NCBI GenBank assembly: GCA_000381605.1
Contig: KB906755.1
Location: 248,001 to 312,000 of the forward strand
Reading direction: 5' to 3'
Length of the DNA stretch: 64,000 bases
Source of the DNA: Acidobacteriaceae bacterium KBS 89
GTDB taxonomy: Bacteria > Acidobacteriota > Terriglobia > Terriglobales > Acidobacteriaceae
Below the pieces are notes generated by a model. It did not search any database and had not been told where the DNA came from. It was given only the letters and a program-made list of their open reading frames with translations. Of this stretch, positions 17,242 to 26,299 are shown piece by piece (positions within the stretch are counted from its first letter, which is position 1; every line of letters begins with the position of its first letter). Both the position numbers and the translations under genes were made by a program.

Positions 17242-19287
17242 ATGAATCACAGGTTTCTTGTATTTCTATTTTTGCTGACTGCGTTTAGTCAGAAGGCCCT
17301 CCCCCAGGCTTGGTCAACGTTTCTCGATCCTTCGCGGGCAATCGACTGGGGGAGCGCTGGTTTCACCATTCCCGCGTACAGCGTGGCCTGCACCACTCAA
17401 CCCTCGCTTTCAACAGGCTCAAGTGCGGCCTCTGCGAATGCGTCATCTATCCAGAACGCCCTCAATTCCTGCGACGCAAGCCATAACGTGGTCAACATCC
17501 CCGCCGGGATATGGTATGTAGCTGGAATTACCTACCCTTCGCACGGAATGCAGGTGCTACGCGGCGCCGGGCCAACAGCAACTAAACTCATCTCGACTGG
17601 GATGGCTGGATGCGAAGGATACAACGCCGGACTTTGCATGATCGATTCCGCTCCGGTGTATTCCGCCAGTCCTGAAGCATTACCCGGCGGATCGAGGGCG
17701 TGCTCTTGGACAGCTGGATATTCTCAAGGAACTAAAACCATTACTTTATCGAATTGCGGCAGCGCTCCTGCCAACAACCAGCTCATCATCCTCGATCAGA
17801 TCGTTGACCAAGCAGACACCGGAGGCGTTTATGCCTGCAACGAAACAACCCCCGCCAGTTGTAACTACGACGGCACTGGTGGAAGTTTCGGACGGCCAAA
17901 TAGAAATCAAACTCAGACAGCCTACGTGACGGGCGTTACTTCTTTGGGCGGCGGTTCGTACACCGTCACCATTGCACCGGGCGTCTACTTCACCAATATT
18001 CAATCCGGCAGAACTCCCGGTGCATGGTGGGCGGGCGGGACGACAACTCTCAACGGTCTGGAAAATCTCTCAATCGACGGAACCTTAGACTCCACCTACA
18101 CGCTGAATATGTACGACTGCTATAGGTGTTGGGTAAAGGGCGTCACTTTTCTCAACGGCGGCAGAGCGTCAGCAGCCATTATGCAAAGCGCGAACGTCGT
18201 GGTTCGAGACTCTTATTTCTATCAGGCGCAGAGTTCAGGAACCTCGGTCAGCTACAACATCGAAACCGAAATAAGTTCCGCCTTCCTCGTAGAAAACAAC
18301 ATCATGCAGCAGAGCGTCCTCCCAATGGTGGTCAACAACGGAACCGGAGGCGTGATCGATTACAACTTTGCCATCAATCAAAAAGCCTTCGCCTCCAACT
18401 ATCTTGGAGGATTGTTTTCTTCACATTCAGGCGGCAATCAATTCAATCTCTATGAAGGCAATAACGTTGGCTCGTTTGTAGCGGACGATGCATGGGGCTC
18501 GACTAATCAGCAAACCTATTTCCGCAATATGCTGAACGGCTGGAAAAACGGGGCCATCGGCGCAACGGCTCCCATTATCCACCGCAGCTACGTCCGTGGC
18601 ATGAACATCATTGGCAACGTCCTCGGCCAGCCGGGATACCACACGCAGTATCAGAGAGTGGCAACCGGCAACACCACAACCAGCGGCGGGTCAAGTGAAA
18701 CCCTCTCTATCTACTCGCTAGGTCAGGCATTTATTGATTCCTGCGGAACCGGAACAGCGCAAACCAGCCCTTTTTGCGACACGCTGACGAACACTACACT
18801 GATGCGCTGGGGGAACTATGACACGGTAAACGCCGCGGTGAAGTGGGATTCAACCGAAGCATCCCCAGGCGCTGTAACCTATCTTTCCGCAAACTTCTCA
18901 AGCGGTTACTTCGGCAGTCTCGCTCACACTCTCCCCGCATCGCTCTACTACTCCTCGCAGCCTTTGTGGTGGCCCTCCGGTAAAGCATGGCCTCCCATTG
19001 GACCTGACGTCTCTACTGGCAACGTGGGAACCTGCACAGGCACTTACTCCGGCGCTCAGGCGACTTCAAGCCAATGTACCGGAGGAACGAAGAACACGGC
19101 ATGGGCCTCACATGTGAACTCTATCCCCGCGCAGGACTGCTTTCTTAACGTGATGCATGGTCCTCCTGACGGGACAGGAAACGTGCTGAATTTTGATGCC
19201 AGCCAGTGCTACGTGTCTTCCGGGTCGACGCCCGGGAACCCCACGCCCCCCCCGCCTCCCACGGCACTTTCGGGGACAGTGATTTAA
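17242..19287 (+). CDS. Secreted right-handed beta-helix (pectate-lyase-like) protein
   Basis: 681 residues from the ATG at 17242, which has AGGAG 5-6 nt upstream and starts a clear signal peptide (hydrophobic stretch FLVFLFLLTAF, likely cut after LPQA). The start of the mature protein has NALNSCDASHNVVNIPAG and GMQVLRGAGPTATKL, the usual entry to pectate-lyase-like beta-helices. Repeated short strands with Asn ladders follow (VVRDSYFYQAQ, AFLVENNIMQQ, VIDYNFAIN). The C-terminus is a proline-rich tail. It is the only + strand gene inside the EPS locus, so a polymer lyase, epimerase or surface-binding role is plausible. Catalytic residues are not identifiable. Confidence 0.75.
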   Translation: MNHRFLVFLFLLTAFSQKALPQAWSTFLDPSRAIDWGSAGFTIPAYSVACTTQPSLSTGSSAASANASSIQNALNSCDASHNVVNIPAGIWYVAGITYPSHGMQVLRGAGPTATKLISTGMAGCEGYNAGLCMIDSAPVYSASPEALPGGSRACSWTAGYSQGTKTITLSNCGSAPANNQLIILDQIVDQADTGGVYACNETTPASCNYDGTGGSFGRPNRNQTQTAYVTGVTSLGGGSYTVTIAPGVYFTNIQSGRTPGAWWAGGTTTLNGLENLSIDGTLDSTYTLNMYDCYRCWVKGVTFLNGGRASAAIMQSANVVVRDSYFYQAQSSGTSVSYNIETEISSAFLVENNIMQQSVLPMVVNNGTGGVIDYNFAINQKAFASNYLGGLFSSHSGGNQFNLYEGNNVGSFVADDAWGSTNQQTYFRNMLNGWKNGAIGATAPIIHRSYVRGMNIIGNVLGQPGYHTQYQRVATGNTTTSGGSSETLSIYSLGQAFIDSCGTGTAQTSPFCDTLTNTTLMRWGNYDTVNAAVKWDSTEASPGAVTYLSANFSSGYFGSLAHTLPASLYYSSQPLWWPSGKAWPPIGPDVSTGNVGTCTGTYSGAQATSSQCTGGTKNTAWASHVNSIPAQDCFLNVMHGPPDGTGNVLNFDASQCYVSSGSTPGNPTPPPPPTALSGTVI

Positions 19288-19313
19288 GGCAGCGCTGATT
19301 CAATTCACAACGT

Positions 19314-19391
19314 GGGCGAGCGAGGCTTTTCCTCGCCCGCCTGCGAGCCAGCCGGCGGGTCCCACTCCATAGGGGAGTTGCCGGCTGGCTC
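19314..19391. terminator. Bidirectional terminator region with two hairpins
   Basis: Between the convergent beta-helix and flippase genes. The first stem is GCGAGG (19320-19325) / CCTCGC (19331-19336). The second is GAGCCAGCCGGC (19345-19356) / GCCGGCTGGCTC (19380-19391), with an inner ACTCC/GGAGT pairing. The second arm covers the flippase stop codon. A short T-rich run (ATTTGT) follows on the + strand. Confidence 0.65.
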
Positions 19392-20943
19392 ATTTGTATT
19401 CTCCCCCGACCTCGGCCACCGGTCTCGATAGCGGGGTCAATTCTTGCAGAAGACTGGTAAGCTGGCGCAGCGGCGCCAAGCCCCAATGAAGAAGGAGGAC
19501 TGTGCCTAAATAAAGCGTGACAAATAGGATTGAAATGATGACGATTGCCCCTCCCGCAGCGCCCGCGCCTGAAGGCGACTCCCACAGTTGCGTTCGCCGC
19601 ATGATAGCCGCGGTGACGAGGCCAGCTGCCAATGCCGCTGCAGTGTACCGCCAGACAGCGGAAACCAGTGCTGAAACGCGAAATCCGATCGGTCGGCCGG
19701 CATACCAGAAACTGGGAAGCAATAAGGCCCAGTACGAAATGCTCCATGCTGCCGCTATTCCAGAAGGTCCCCATTTCAGCCCTATAAGGAAGGCGAAAAC
19801 CGTCAGAGCCAACGAAACGATGCTCCAGCGGAGCAAGCGCCCTGGCTTGCCTATGGATAAATGGATCCAGCTGACAGTACTACCGAGCAGCATCGCGCCG
19901 ATGCCGGGACCGAACATCTCAAAGATGCTGCCTGCCTCGGACCATTTTGCCCCAAGGACCACTCTCACGACATCCTTACCAACCAGAGTAAGCTCTGCAC
20001 TGGCCGCCATACCCAGCAATGCAACAACTCCCAGGGAACTGGCGAGAGATCGCCTGAAGCGCTCATGATCCTGATGGAGCCGGCTCAAAGCTGCAAGTGC
20101 AACATTGTTCATTGGCGCGGTGAGTTGGCTGGCGGTCAACGCGAACAGATCGAATGCCTTTTTGTAGAAGCCAAGGGCCACCGCGTTGAATCGCCAGCCC
20201 ACCAGAAGATTGTCAATATTCCGTGTGAAATAGGCGACCGTGAACTGCCCATATACCTCCGCTGCAAACCGCACCATCGCGCCCGTTTTGCCGGTGCGTC
20301 GTGGCAGGCTCGGAATCCATGGACACATCATCCAGCCGCCGAGCGTAATGCTGAGCTGTTGCCCGACAATTCCCGCCACGAGTGCCCAATATCCCCAACC
20401 GTGCAGTGCAAGCGCAATGGCGAAAGCTGTGTTGACCGTACGTCCAGTGACATCGTTTATGGACGTGCCGACGAATCGCATAGCTCGCTGCAGGAGAGCC
20501 AAATGAACGACCGATAGCGCTGCAACGAATACGCCCACCGAAAGTCCCTTGCATACATCAGCGACTAAGGGATTTCCGTAGAACTTGGCCAGCAAAGATC
20601 CTGTTGCGGCGAGAGAGACGGCCAGCGCCAGTCCGATTCCTGAGTTGAGCCAAAACAGATTGCTTACTGTTTGGCGGTCAACCTCCTCGAACTGAATGAT
20701 GGCCTCAGTAAACCCGTTGAATCCGCAGCTGACCAACAAAAGGCTCAAAGTGGTGGCCATTGTGACGACCCCAAAATCGGCAGGGGTTAGCAATCGGGCC
20801 AGAATAATGGTACTGACCACTTGGGCAGCAAGGGCTAGTCCTGAGGCCGACACGGTAACGGCCGCCCCGCGCACGGCTAGGCGCCGTATTTCGTGACCTC
20901 CAGCTCTGGGGTGAAAGTTGCCATTGGCGTCAAATGGAATCAT
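19390..20943 (-). CDS. wzx: Polysaccharide flippase (Wzx/MATE superfamily, ExoT/WzxC-like)
   Basis: 517 residues from the ATG at 20943 (GGAG 6 nt upstream; a TTG at 20949 overlaps that site). It is very hydrophobic with about 12-14 membrane segments. The start of the transporter, VSTIILARLLTPADFGVVTM, is the signature of the ExoT/WzxC/polysaccharide_synt group. It moves the undecaprenyl-linked repeat unit across the inner membrane before polymerisation. It is the last gene of the right-hand minus-strand segment. Confidence 0.9.
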   Translation of the reverse strand: MIPFDANGNFHPRAGGHEIRRLAVRGAAVTVSASGLALAAQVVSTIILARLLTPADFGVVTMATTLSLLLVSCGFNGFTEAIIQFEEVDRQTVSNLFWLNSGIGLALAVSLAATGSLLAKFYGNPLVADVCKGLSVGVFVAALSVVHLALLQRAMRFVGTSINDVTGRTVNTAFAIALALHGWGYWALVAGIVGQQLSITLGGWMMCPWIPSLPRRTGKTGAMVRFAAEVYGQFTVAYFTRNIDNLLVGWRFNAVALGFYKKAFDLFALTASQLTAPMNNVALAALSRLHQDHERFRRSLASSLGVVALLGMAASAELTLVGKDVVRVVLGAKWSEAGSIFEMFGPGIGAMLLGSTVSWIHLSIGKPGRLLRWSIVSLALTVFAFLIGLKWGPSGIAAAWSISYWALLLPSFWYAGRPIGFRVSALVSAVWRYTAAALAAGLVTAAIMRRTQLWESPSGAGAAGGAIVIISILFVTLYLGTVLLLHWGLAPLRQLTSLLQELTPLSRPVAEVGGEYK

Positions 20944-21115
20944 TCGCAACTCCAGGACGCCCCACGCGCAATTGCTTTATTTGCAAATCGAACTGCCAAA
21001 GCACATCATGCACCAGGCCAACCTGTTAAAACTTCCGCGATTGTTTGCATATAAATCGTCTTCGTGCTTTAAAGCCGAACCAAAGGTGTTCATGAAAAAC
21101 TCACGGCCGCGTCTC

Positions 21116-22429
21116 TTAACTGGAACTTTCGCTCTTCATGTACAGCAGCTTTGGCGGCACCAGATCTGGTTTCGGAATTCGTCCCACGGCCCAATTGAGT
21201 ATTCGAGTCGTGATTTCAGCCTTTGCATCCCAAGTTAGCCGCTCTCTTGCGTAGGCCATACCTTCCACTCGCAGCCGATTTAGGAGATCCCGGTTGACAG
21301 CGAGTTCCAGCAGTATCGTTTGAATCCGCATAGCCATATCGGTTTCATCGGTTAGAGGCACCTTGCACCCTATCTCCGGAGTGACGATGTCGCCGGGGCC
21401 GCCAAAGTCCACAACGATCGGAACGGTTCCACTCGCCAGCGCTTCAAAAACCACTCCTCCGCCAAAATCGCGAACTGACGGAAACACGAGCGCATCAGCA
21501 GATTGCAGCCGATCGAGGACTTCCGGATGGCCAAGCCACCCGCAAAAAGTTACCGCCCTCTCCACCCCAAGAGAAATTGTCAGCTCCTGAAGGTTCTTTC
21601 GCTCCGGCCCATCGCCGACAACGGTAAAACGGGCAGAATTGTTCCGTAGGAGAGGAGCTGCAGCACGTATCGCAAGATCACACGCTTTGCGGGGAACGAG
21701 GGCGCCAACAAATATCAACTCAAGGGGTGCCCCGGCATCTTTGCCGCCCGAGCGCCCACGACAGATGGAAGGATCGATACCGTTTTCAGGCACAAAAAAA
21801 AGCTTGTCCGAAAATCTCGCAAATTCTGAATATGTTTGCGAGGATGCCACGATGATGGCTGAAGCGAGGCGAAATGTGGACCGGGCAAATGGAAGTATAC
21901 GGTACACCTTCCTCAGACCGGAAACCCACTCCCGCTGTTTCTTGAGTTGCGAGAAGCCGGATGGCCAGGGTAAACCGCCATTGAGCGGACCAAGCACAAA
22001 TGGTATCGGACCGTTTCGTAGGAAGAAAGCGAAGGGGCTGGGCAAGACTGCTGTCAACGGCACGATGCGGAGAACCACGTCAAACTCCCCGGCGAGAATT
22101 CGACCCCGCAATTGACGCCAGGCATACCATTCAAATGCAACTGCAAACGGATATCGAAACGCTGTCAACGCCTGACGATCAAAGTTGCTTTTGAAAATCC
22201 GGCGAAAACCCCAAGCGAAGATTCTGTCTAGCTGCGGCGTCCGAATCACCTCAATGCTGCGGAACGGCGCATTTGCGCGATGCAGAGATTCAACGTTTGC
22301 CGACCTGACAACCAAGGTAACATCGTGGAGTTTGGCGAGAGCTGCAGCATGAGAAAACGTAACAAGCGGGATACTGACTTGTTCAGGGTTGCACTCAGAG
22401 CCCAATATCAATACGCGCAAGCGATTCAT
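21116..22429 (-). CDS. Glycosyltransferase family 4
   Basis: 437 residues, ATG with a strong GGAGGAG site upstream. The donor-binding half shows ELIFVGALVPRKACDLAIRA, FTVVGDGPERKNLQ and VFEALASGTVPIVVDFGGPGD, all canonical GT4 motifs. The N-terminal half binds the acceptor. It is a cytoplasmic enzyme building the EPS repeat unit. Sugar and linkage are unknown. Confidence 0.85.
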   Translation of the reverse strand: MNRLRVLILGSECNPEQVSIPLVTFSHAAALAKLHDVTLVVRSANVESLHRANAPFRSIEVIRTPQLDRIFAWGFRRIFKSNFDRQALTAFRYPFAVAFEWYAWRQLRGRILAGEFDVVLRIVPLTAVLPSPFAFFLRNGPIPFVLGPLNGGLPWPSGFSQLKKQREWVSGLRKVYRILPFARSTFRLASAIIVASSQTYSEFARFSDKLFFVPENGIDPSICRGRSGGKDAGAPLELIFVGALVPRKACDLAIRAAAPLLRNNSARFTVVGDGPERKNLQELTISLGVERAVTFCGWLGHPEVLDRLQSADALVFPSVRDFGGGVVFEALASGTVPIVVDFGGPGDIVTPEIGCKVPLTDETDMAMRIQTILLELAVNRDLLNRLRVEGMAYARERLTWDAKAEITTRILNWAVGRIPKPDLVPPKLLYMKSESSS

Positions 22430-22603
22430 CGCTCCTCCAAAATAATTGCGGCACGTTCCGCCCGTGTCGCAGAGCAGCAGCCAGCCCAGTCAGAGCTTTC
22501 GTTTCAAGGTTGATTTTCGATTGATTATCACGCTCGCAACGCGCCTATTCGGCCGCGAGTTCGCATGCTGGGCATTTCTTCTCAATTTCCCCATCACTTC
22601 AGG

Positions 22604-23449
22604 TCATCTTGCAACAGGTACGGCTGATCTCCAGAACACTTCGACTGATTTCTCCCGACAACGATTAAAGAGTTGCCGGAATTCCGATGCATCAACCCAT
22701 TCGTTCAACGCCAGGCCCTGCTGGCAATCAACTATGTAGTTGAATCTCCCCCCTACGGCTAAATCTTCCAAGATCCTTACACACTCCAGCCCTTCAACTC
22801 TGAATTCAGGAAGATTCACCTCGAATGAAAGAAATGGGACGGGTCGCTTTAGCCCCCGAATCACGTTTATCTCATAGCCCTCAACGTCAACTTTAATGAA
22901 GTACGGAAGTCCATATGTTTCGATTAGCTCTTCGAGCGTGGTTGTCTCTATAACCTTGCTTTGCGCAAATTCCAAACCGAAGTTTCCGAACTCAAAGCTT
23001 TCTTTTTCGCTTTTCAGCGCCTCAGCCCACTTCTTACTAAGGGTATTCACTGCCGACCCTGGCCCATCGATAAACATTGTTTCGGTGGTGGTCGCATCAC
23101 TAAGTGCCTTGCCAATCACAACCACGGACCTCGGAGCAAACCTATAACGCAAGAAACGATCCCGAATAACTTTTTGATTCAGATCATCTGGATCCGCCGC
23201 CACGACTTTCGCTTTCAATCTCAAAAAGACGTCGGTTTTGCTCCCGTCGTTTGCGCCGACATCAAAAATCAAATCGCCGGGCTTCATCCCGGTTAGTACC
23301 TGACGGTAAAAATCGACTTCACCGTCTCGCACATCGATCCAACGTCTGTCCGTACTTCTCAAATAAAGATCGCGGAGAAACGAAGTTTTCAACCTCTGAT
23401 ACACAAAGGTGCTCTTTAGCATCGAACTGCGCTCCCATAACTTCGACAT
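22604..23449 (-). CDS. FkbM family methyltransferase
   Basis: 281 residues from the ATG at 23449 (AGAGG about 6 nt upstream). SAM-binding motif I is LIFDVGANDGSKTDVF near residue 60. The family hallmark near 180-195, LPYFIKVDVEGYEINVIRGL, is present, followed by FLSFEVNLPEF. FkbM enzymes O-methylate sugars and other hydroxyls. Its place among transferases suggests methylation of an EPS sugar, perhaps an end-cap. Confidence 0.85.
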   Translation of the reverse strand: MSKLWERSSMLKSTFVYQRLKTSFLRDLYLRSTDRRWIDVRDGEVDFYRQVLTGMKPGDLIFDVGANDGSKTDVFLRLKAKVVAADPDDLNQKVIRDRFLRYRFAPRSVVVIGKALSDATTTETMFIDGPGSAVNTLSKKWAEALKSEKESFEFGNFGLEFAQSKVIETTTLEELIETYGLPYFIKVDVEGYEINVIRGLKRPVPFLSFEVNLPEFRVEGLECVRILEDLAVGGRFNYIVDCQQGLALNEWVDASEFRQLFNRCREKSVEVFWRSAVPVAR

Positions 23450-23567
23450 ATACAACCTCTCGACAAAGTGCCCGCGCGAACGATCGCGGGAGCAATCCCC
23501 TAGATGAATGGCTTCGATCAGATTCCGCTACGCTTCGTAGAGATCCGGCTGGCCGGCGATTGATGTT

Positions 23568-24956
23568 TCAGTGAGCAGGTACGAGCGGAGACTCTGTTTG
23601 ATGCAACACACGGACTTTTGCATTTTTTTTAACTCCGCTCGCGCCGATGATAGCGAGCAATATGAATACCCAATTTGGACTCATTGTTCTGAATCCAGCT
23701 TCGGTACTGCTGTAAATCACACCGGTAATTATGTACACCAGGAACAGGCTTCCGAGTTCGGCATTACGCTGAAAAGCCCTGCATGCCGCCAGGTAACCGA
23801 TGATTAGGACGATAGCTATTATGCAAACCCCAATCCAGCCTAGATTTAAATACACCTCGATATACCCGTTGTGCGCTTCGTTCAGGCGCTCTGGATGATA
23901 AAAGCCCAACATTTTGAGGTTGTGCTGAAATATCGCCACGTTCGGACTATTCCAGAAGCTATCGAATCCAGTACCAATGATGGGACTCGACACCGCTGGA
24001 AACAGAGATGACCAGATGTCCGTCCGCCCAGAGAAGCTTGAGTCCCTGCCCATGGCGCCCGCGACATCTCCAGTGGCGCCAAAGAATACAGAGATTCCTC
24101 CGAAAGCGAACACCGCTATCCCAAACAGATGCACACGCGAGGGTTGATACCTGACTGCCCGCAGATGCGTCGCTAGCAAGAGCACAGATCCCAGGAGGAA
24201 GCATCCAAGGGACGTTGACGAACGCGCCATGTAGAGTAAAGCGAATCCGAACCCAAGGAGTATGCCCTGTGCCACTAACCGCCGACCGCGGTTAGGCTCG
24301 GTCCGATTCACAAGCAGCCATCGGAAGTTCCATAAGACTCCGAGTGAAATCACGAAGAGGGTGAGGCCGAGCGAATTCTTGTTTGTGGTTACACCGACAG
24401 AATACAAGAGGCCATCGTTATCGTAGGCGCGTCCGGTTTCTGTATAACGAATCAAAAAGAGTGAAAGCGGAAACAAAACGAAACCGACTCTCGAGTAGAG
24501 TCTTCGGATCGCTGCTAGCGGCTCAATATCCGTGAGAACAACCAATACCATGACAACATCGCCCACGTCCTTTATCCAGCGTTTCAGCGAAGGGACGGGC
24601 ACAGGGGACCAGCTTACGCTAATTAGACAATATGCAAAATAGATGATTATTGGCCCCATCACTCCCAGGTAGCGGCGTGACTTCTTCCATCGAGTCAGGA
24701 GGACAATAACACCAATAGCAATCAGCGCCGCGAAGATGGCAGCATCAAATGGGCTCCCTTCCAGGTCCGAATTTGCAGCGTATGTAGGCCCCCCAGTTAG
24801 CCCGAACCACATCGATACAGGCCGCGAGCCAATAAGTCCAACCCAAATGGCCGTTAGCCAAAGCGCATTCGAATTTTGAACAGAATCGTCCTTGTTCAAA
24901 TAGAAAAGGATTGCGATCCCGATAATACAAAGCAGAAAGGCGATTGGCGGCGGCAT
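23568..24956 (-). CDS. wzy: O-antigen ligase/polymerase-like membrane protein (Wzy-like)
   Basis: 462 residues with about 11-12 hydrophobic segments. A large periplasmic loop contains SFSGRTDIWSSLFP and GTGFDSFWN ... EAHNGYIEVYLNLG. This is the characteristic Wzy_C/WaaL pattern (RxxxW and HNxxL-like motifs). It probably polymerises EPS repeat units in the periplasm, with the Wzx flippase two genes downstream and the Wzz regulator upstream in the locus. Ligase and polymerase activities cannot be separated by sequence, but only one such gene is seen. Confidence 0.8.
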   Translation of the reverse strand: MPPPIAFLLCIIGIAILFYLNKDDSVQNSNALWLTAIWVGLIGSRPVSMWFGLTGGPTYAANSDLEGSPFDAAIFAALIAIGVIVLLTRWKKSRRYLGVMGPIIIYFAYCLISVSWSPVPVPSLKRWIKDVGDVVMVLVVLTDIEPLAAIRRLYSRVGFVLFPLSLFLIRYTETGRAYDNDGLLYSVGVTTNKNSLGLTLFVISLGVLWNFRWLLVNRTEPNRGRRLVAQGILLGFGFALLYMARSSTSLGCFLLGSVLLLATHLRAVRYQPSRVHLFGIAVFAFGGISVFFGATGDVAGAMGRDSSFSGRTDIWSSLFPAVSSPIIGTGFDSFWNSPNVAIFQHNLKMLGFYHPERLNEAHNGYIEVYLNLGWIGVCIIAIVLIIGYLAACRAFQRNAELGSLFLVYIITGVIYSSTEAGFRTMSPNWVFILLAIIGASGVKKNAKVRVLHQTESPLVPAH

Positions 24957-25015
24957 TCTAGGCTCTCTCGAAAATTCTACGATCCATCCGGCCCAGACGG
25001 CAGGGTCTAGTGCTT

Positions 25016-26299
25016 TTATGAAGCACGTTTGAGCATTTTCGTGTACACATCCCTCGTCATGCCGGCTACTGTCTCCCAGGAGTGTCCGGCAATAGTAAAG
25101 TCTCGGATCTCCGGACGCCGTTGGGCGAGCTCCCGATACAAATCGCTTTCAAAATATTTCTCAATCGTTTTGGCCAGATCATCTGAATCACATGGCCTGC
25201 AGACAAGGCCAGTTTTGTCCTCAACGATATCGTGTGAAAAAGATCCCACATCTGTTGCTATTACAGGCAGGCCATAATTAAATGCCACGAACAAAATCCC
25301 ACTCTGAAAGATATCTGTGTAGGGCAAAACCGCAACGTCCGCCGCCTTGAAGTACGCCTCGGTTTCGGCGTCCGGGATGAATTGGATCTTTTGCATAATC
25401 TTGTCCCGGCTCGGATGGCTATCGATGGCCTGCTGGATCGATCGCCAGTACTCTTCGTGTCCCTTTTTCCGCTCACCTGCGATAATCAGCCGATAATCTC
25501 CCCGCTCAGCAATCTGTTGAAATGCAGCCACCAAATACTCAAGGCCCTTGTATTGCTTGATCGCACCGAAACAAAGCAGGACCCTCTCGTGATTCTGCAG
25601 TCCGAACTGCTGACGGGCTACTTCACAATTAAGTTCGGTAAATGGCACCGCATTATTGATGCCGTAAGGGATGACGGTGACCTTCTGCGCTCTAACATCG
25701 AAGACGCCGACGAGTTCATCTTTCATCTTCGTTGTGTGGACGAAGATATGATCCGAAAGTGCGTACTGGCACCTTAAAGTGATGCGGTTCAGCCAGGAAT
25801 CGCTTCGATCGCGCTTTCCCGCGTTAATGTTGTGCGCCGTAAAGACGACCTTCTTTCCTCCCAACTTGTAAAACAACATGATTGCCGTTCTATCAAGAAT
25901 CTGAAGTTTGTTATTCCACAGGATGTGAAATACCTTTGGTTTCGCAGTCAATGTAAAGCGAAGTAGACGAGCGTAGAATGCGAGAATTCTGATGATCTTT
26001 TTCGCTGGATTCGCGTGCCTCTGCGTTCCATGCAGATTGTGAAAGCTTGCCCGCGGATTTCCTTTGAACGCCGGCAAGTCGATTTCATCGCCGCCGATTA
26101 CATCCAGCAAGACATTCTGCCCCATCAACGCGGTGCCAAGTCCGACCGTATAATGCGGATCCTGTCCACCCGTCAGCAATGCGATATTTATCGGCGGCAA
26201 GCAACGCGCGCTATCCGCGTAAAGTTGTGTAGGCGCCGGATCGGCGGGCTCGCATGCAACAACTCCTACGCTTCGGTCTCGGCTCGCCCCCGTCTGCAT
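25016..26299 (-). CDS. Glycosyltransferase family 4
   Basis: 427 residues. Its ATG overlaps the upstream AsnB-like stop as TGATG, implying translational coupling. GT4 features: TAHNINAGKRDR near the acceptor site, LLCFGAIKQYKGLEYLVAAF, YRLIIAGERKKG and ADVAVLPYTDIFQSGILFVAFNYGLPVIATDVG. The first ~35 residues are variable, so the true start could be later. It acts on the cytoplasmic face in repeat-unit assembly. Confidence 0.85.
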   Translation of the reverse strand: MQTGASRDRSVGVVACEPADPAPTQLYADSARCLPPINIALLTGGQDPHYTVGLGTALMGQNVLLDVIGGDEIDLPAFKGNPRASFHNLHGTQRHANPAKKIIRILAFYARLLRFTLTAKPKVFHILWNNKLQILDRTAIMLFYKLGGKKVVFTAHNINAGKRDRSDSWLNRITLRCQYALSDHIFVHTTKMKDELVGVFDVRAQKVTVIPYGINNAVPFTELNCEVARQQFGLQNHERVLLCFGAIKQYKGLEYLVAAFQQIAERGDYRLIIAGERKKGHEEYWRSIQQAIDSHPSRDKIMQKIQFIPDAETEAYFKAADVAVLPYTDIFQSGILFVAFNYGLPVIATDVGSFSHDIVEDKTGLVCRPCDSDDLAKTIEKYFESDLYRELAQRRPEIRDFTIAGHSWETVAGMTRDVYTKMLKRAS

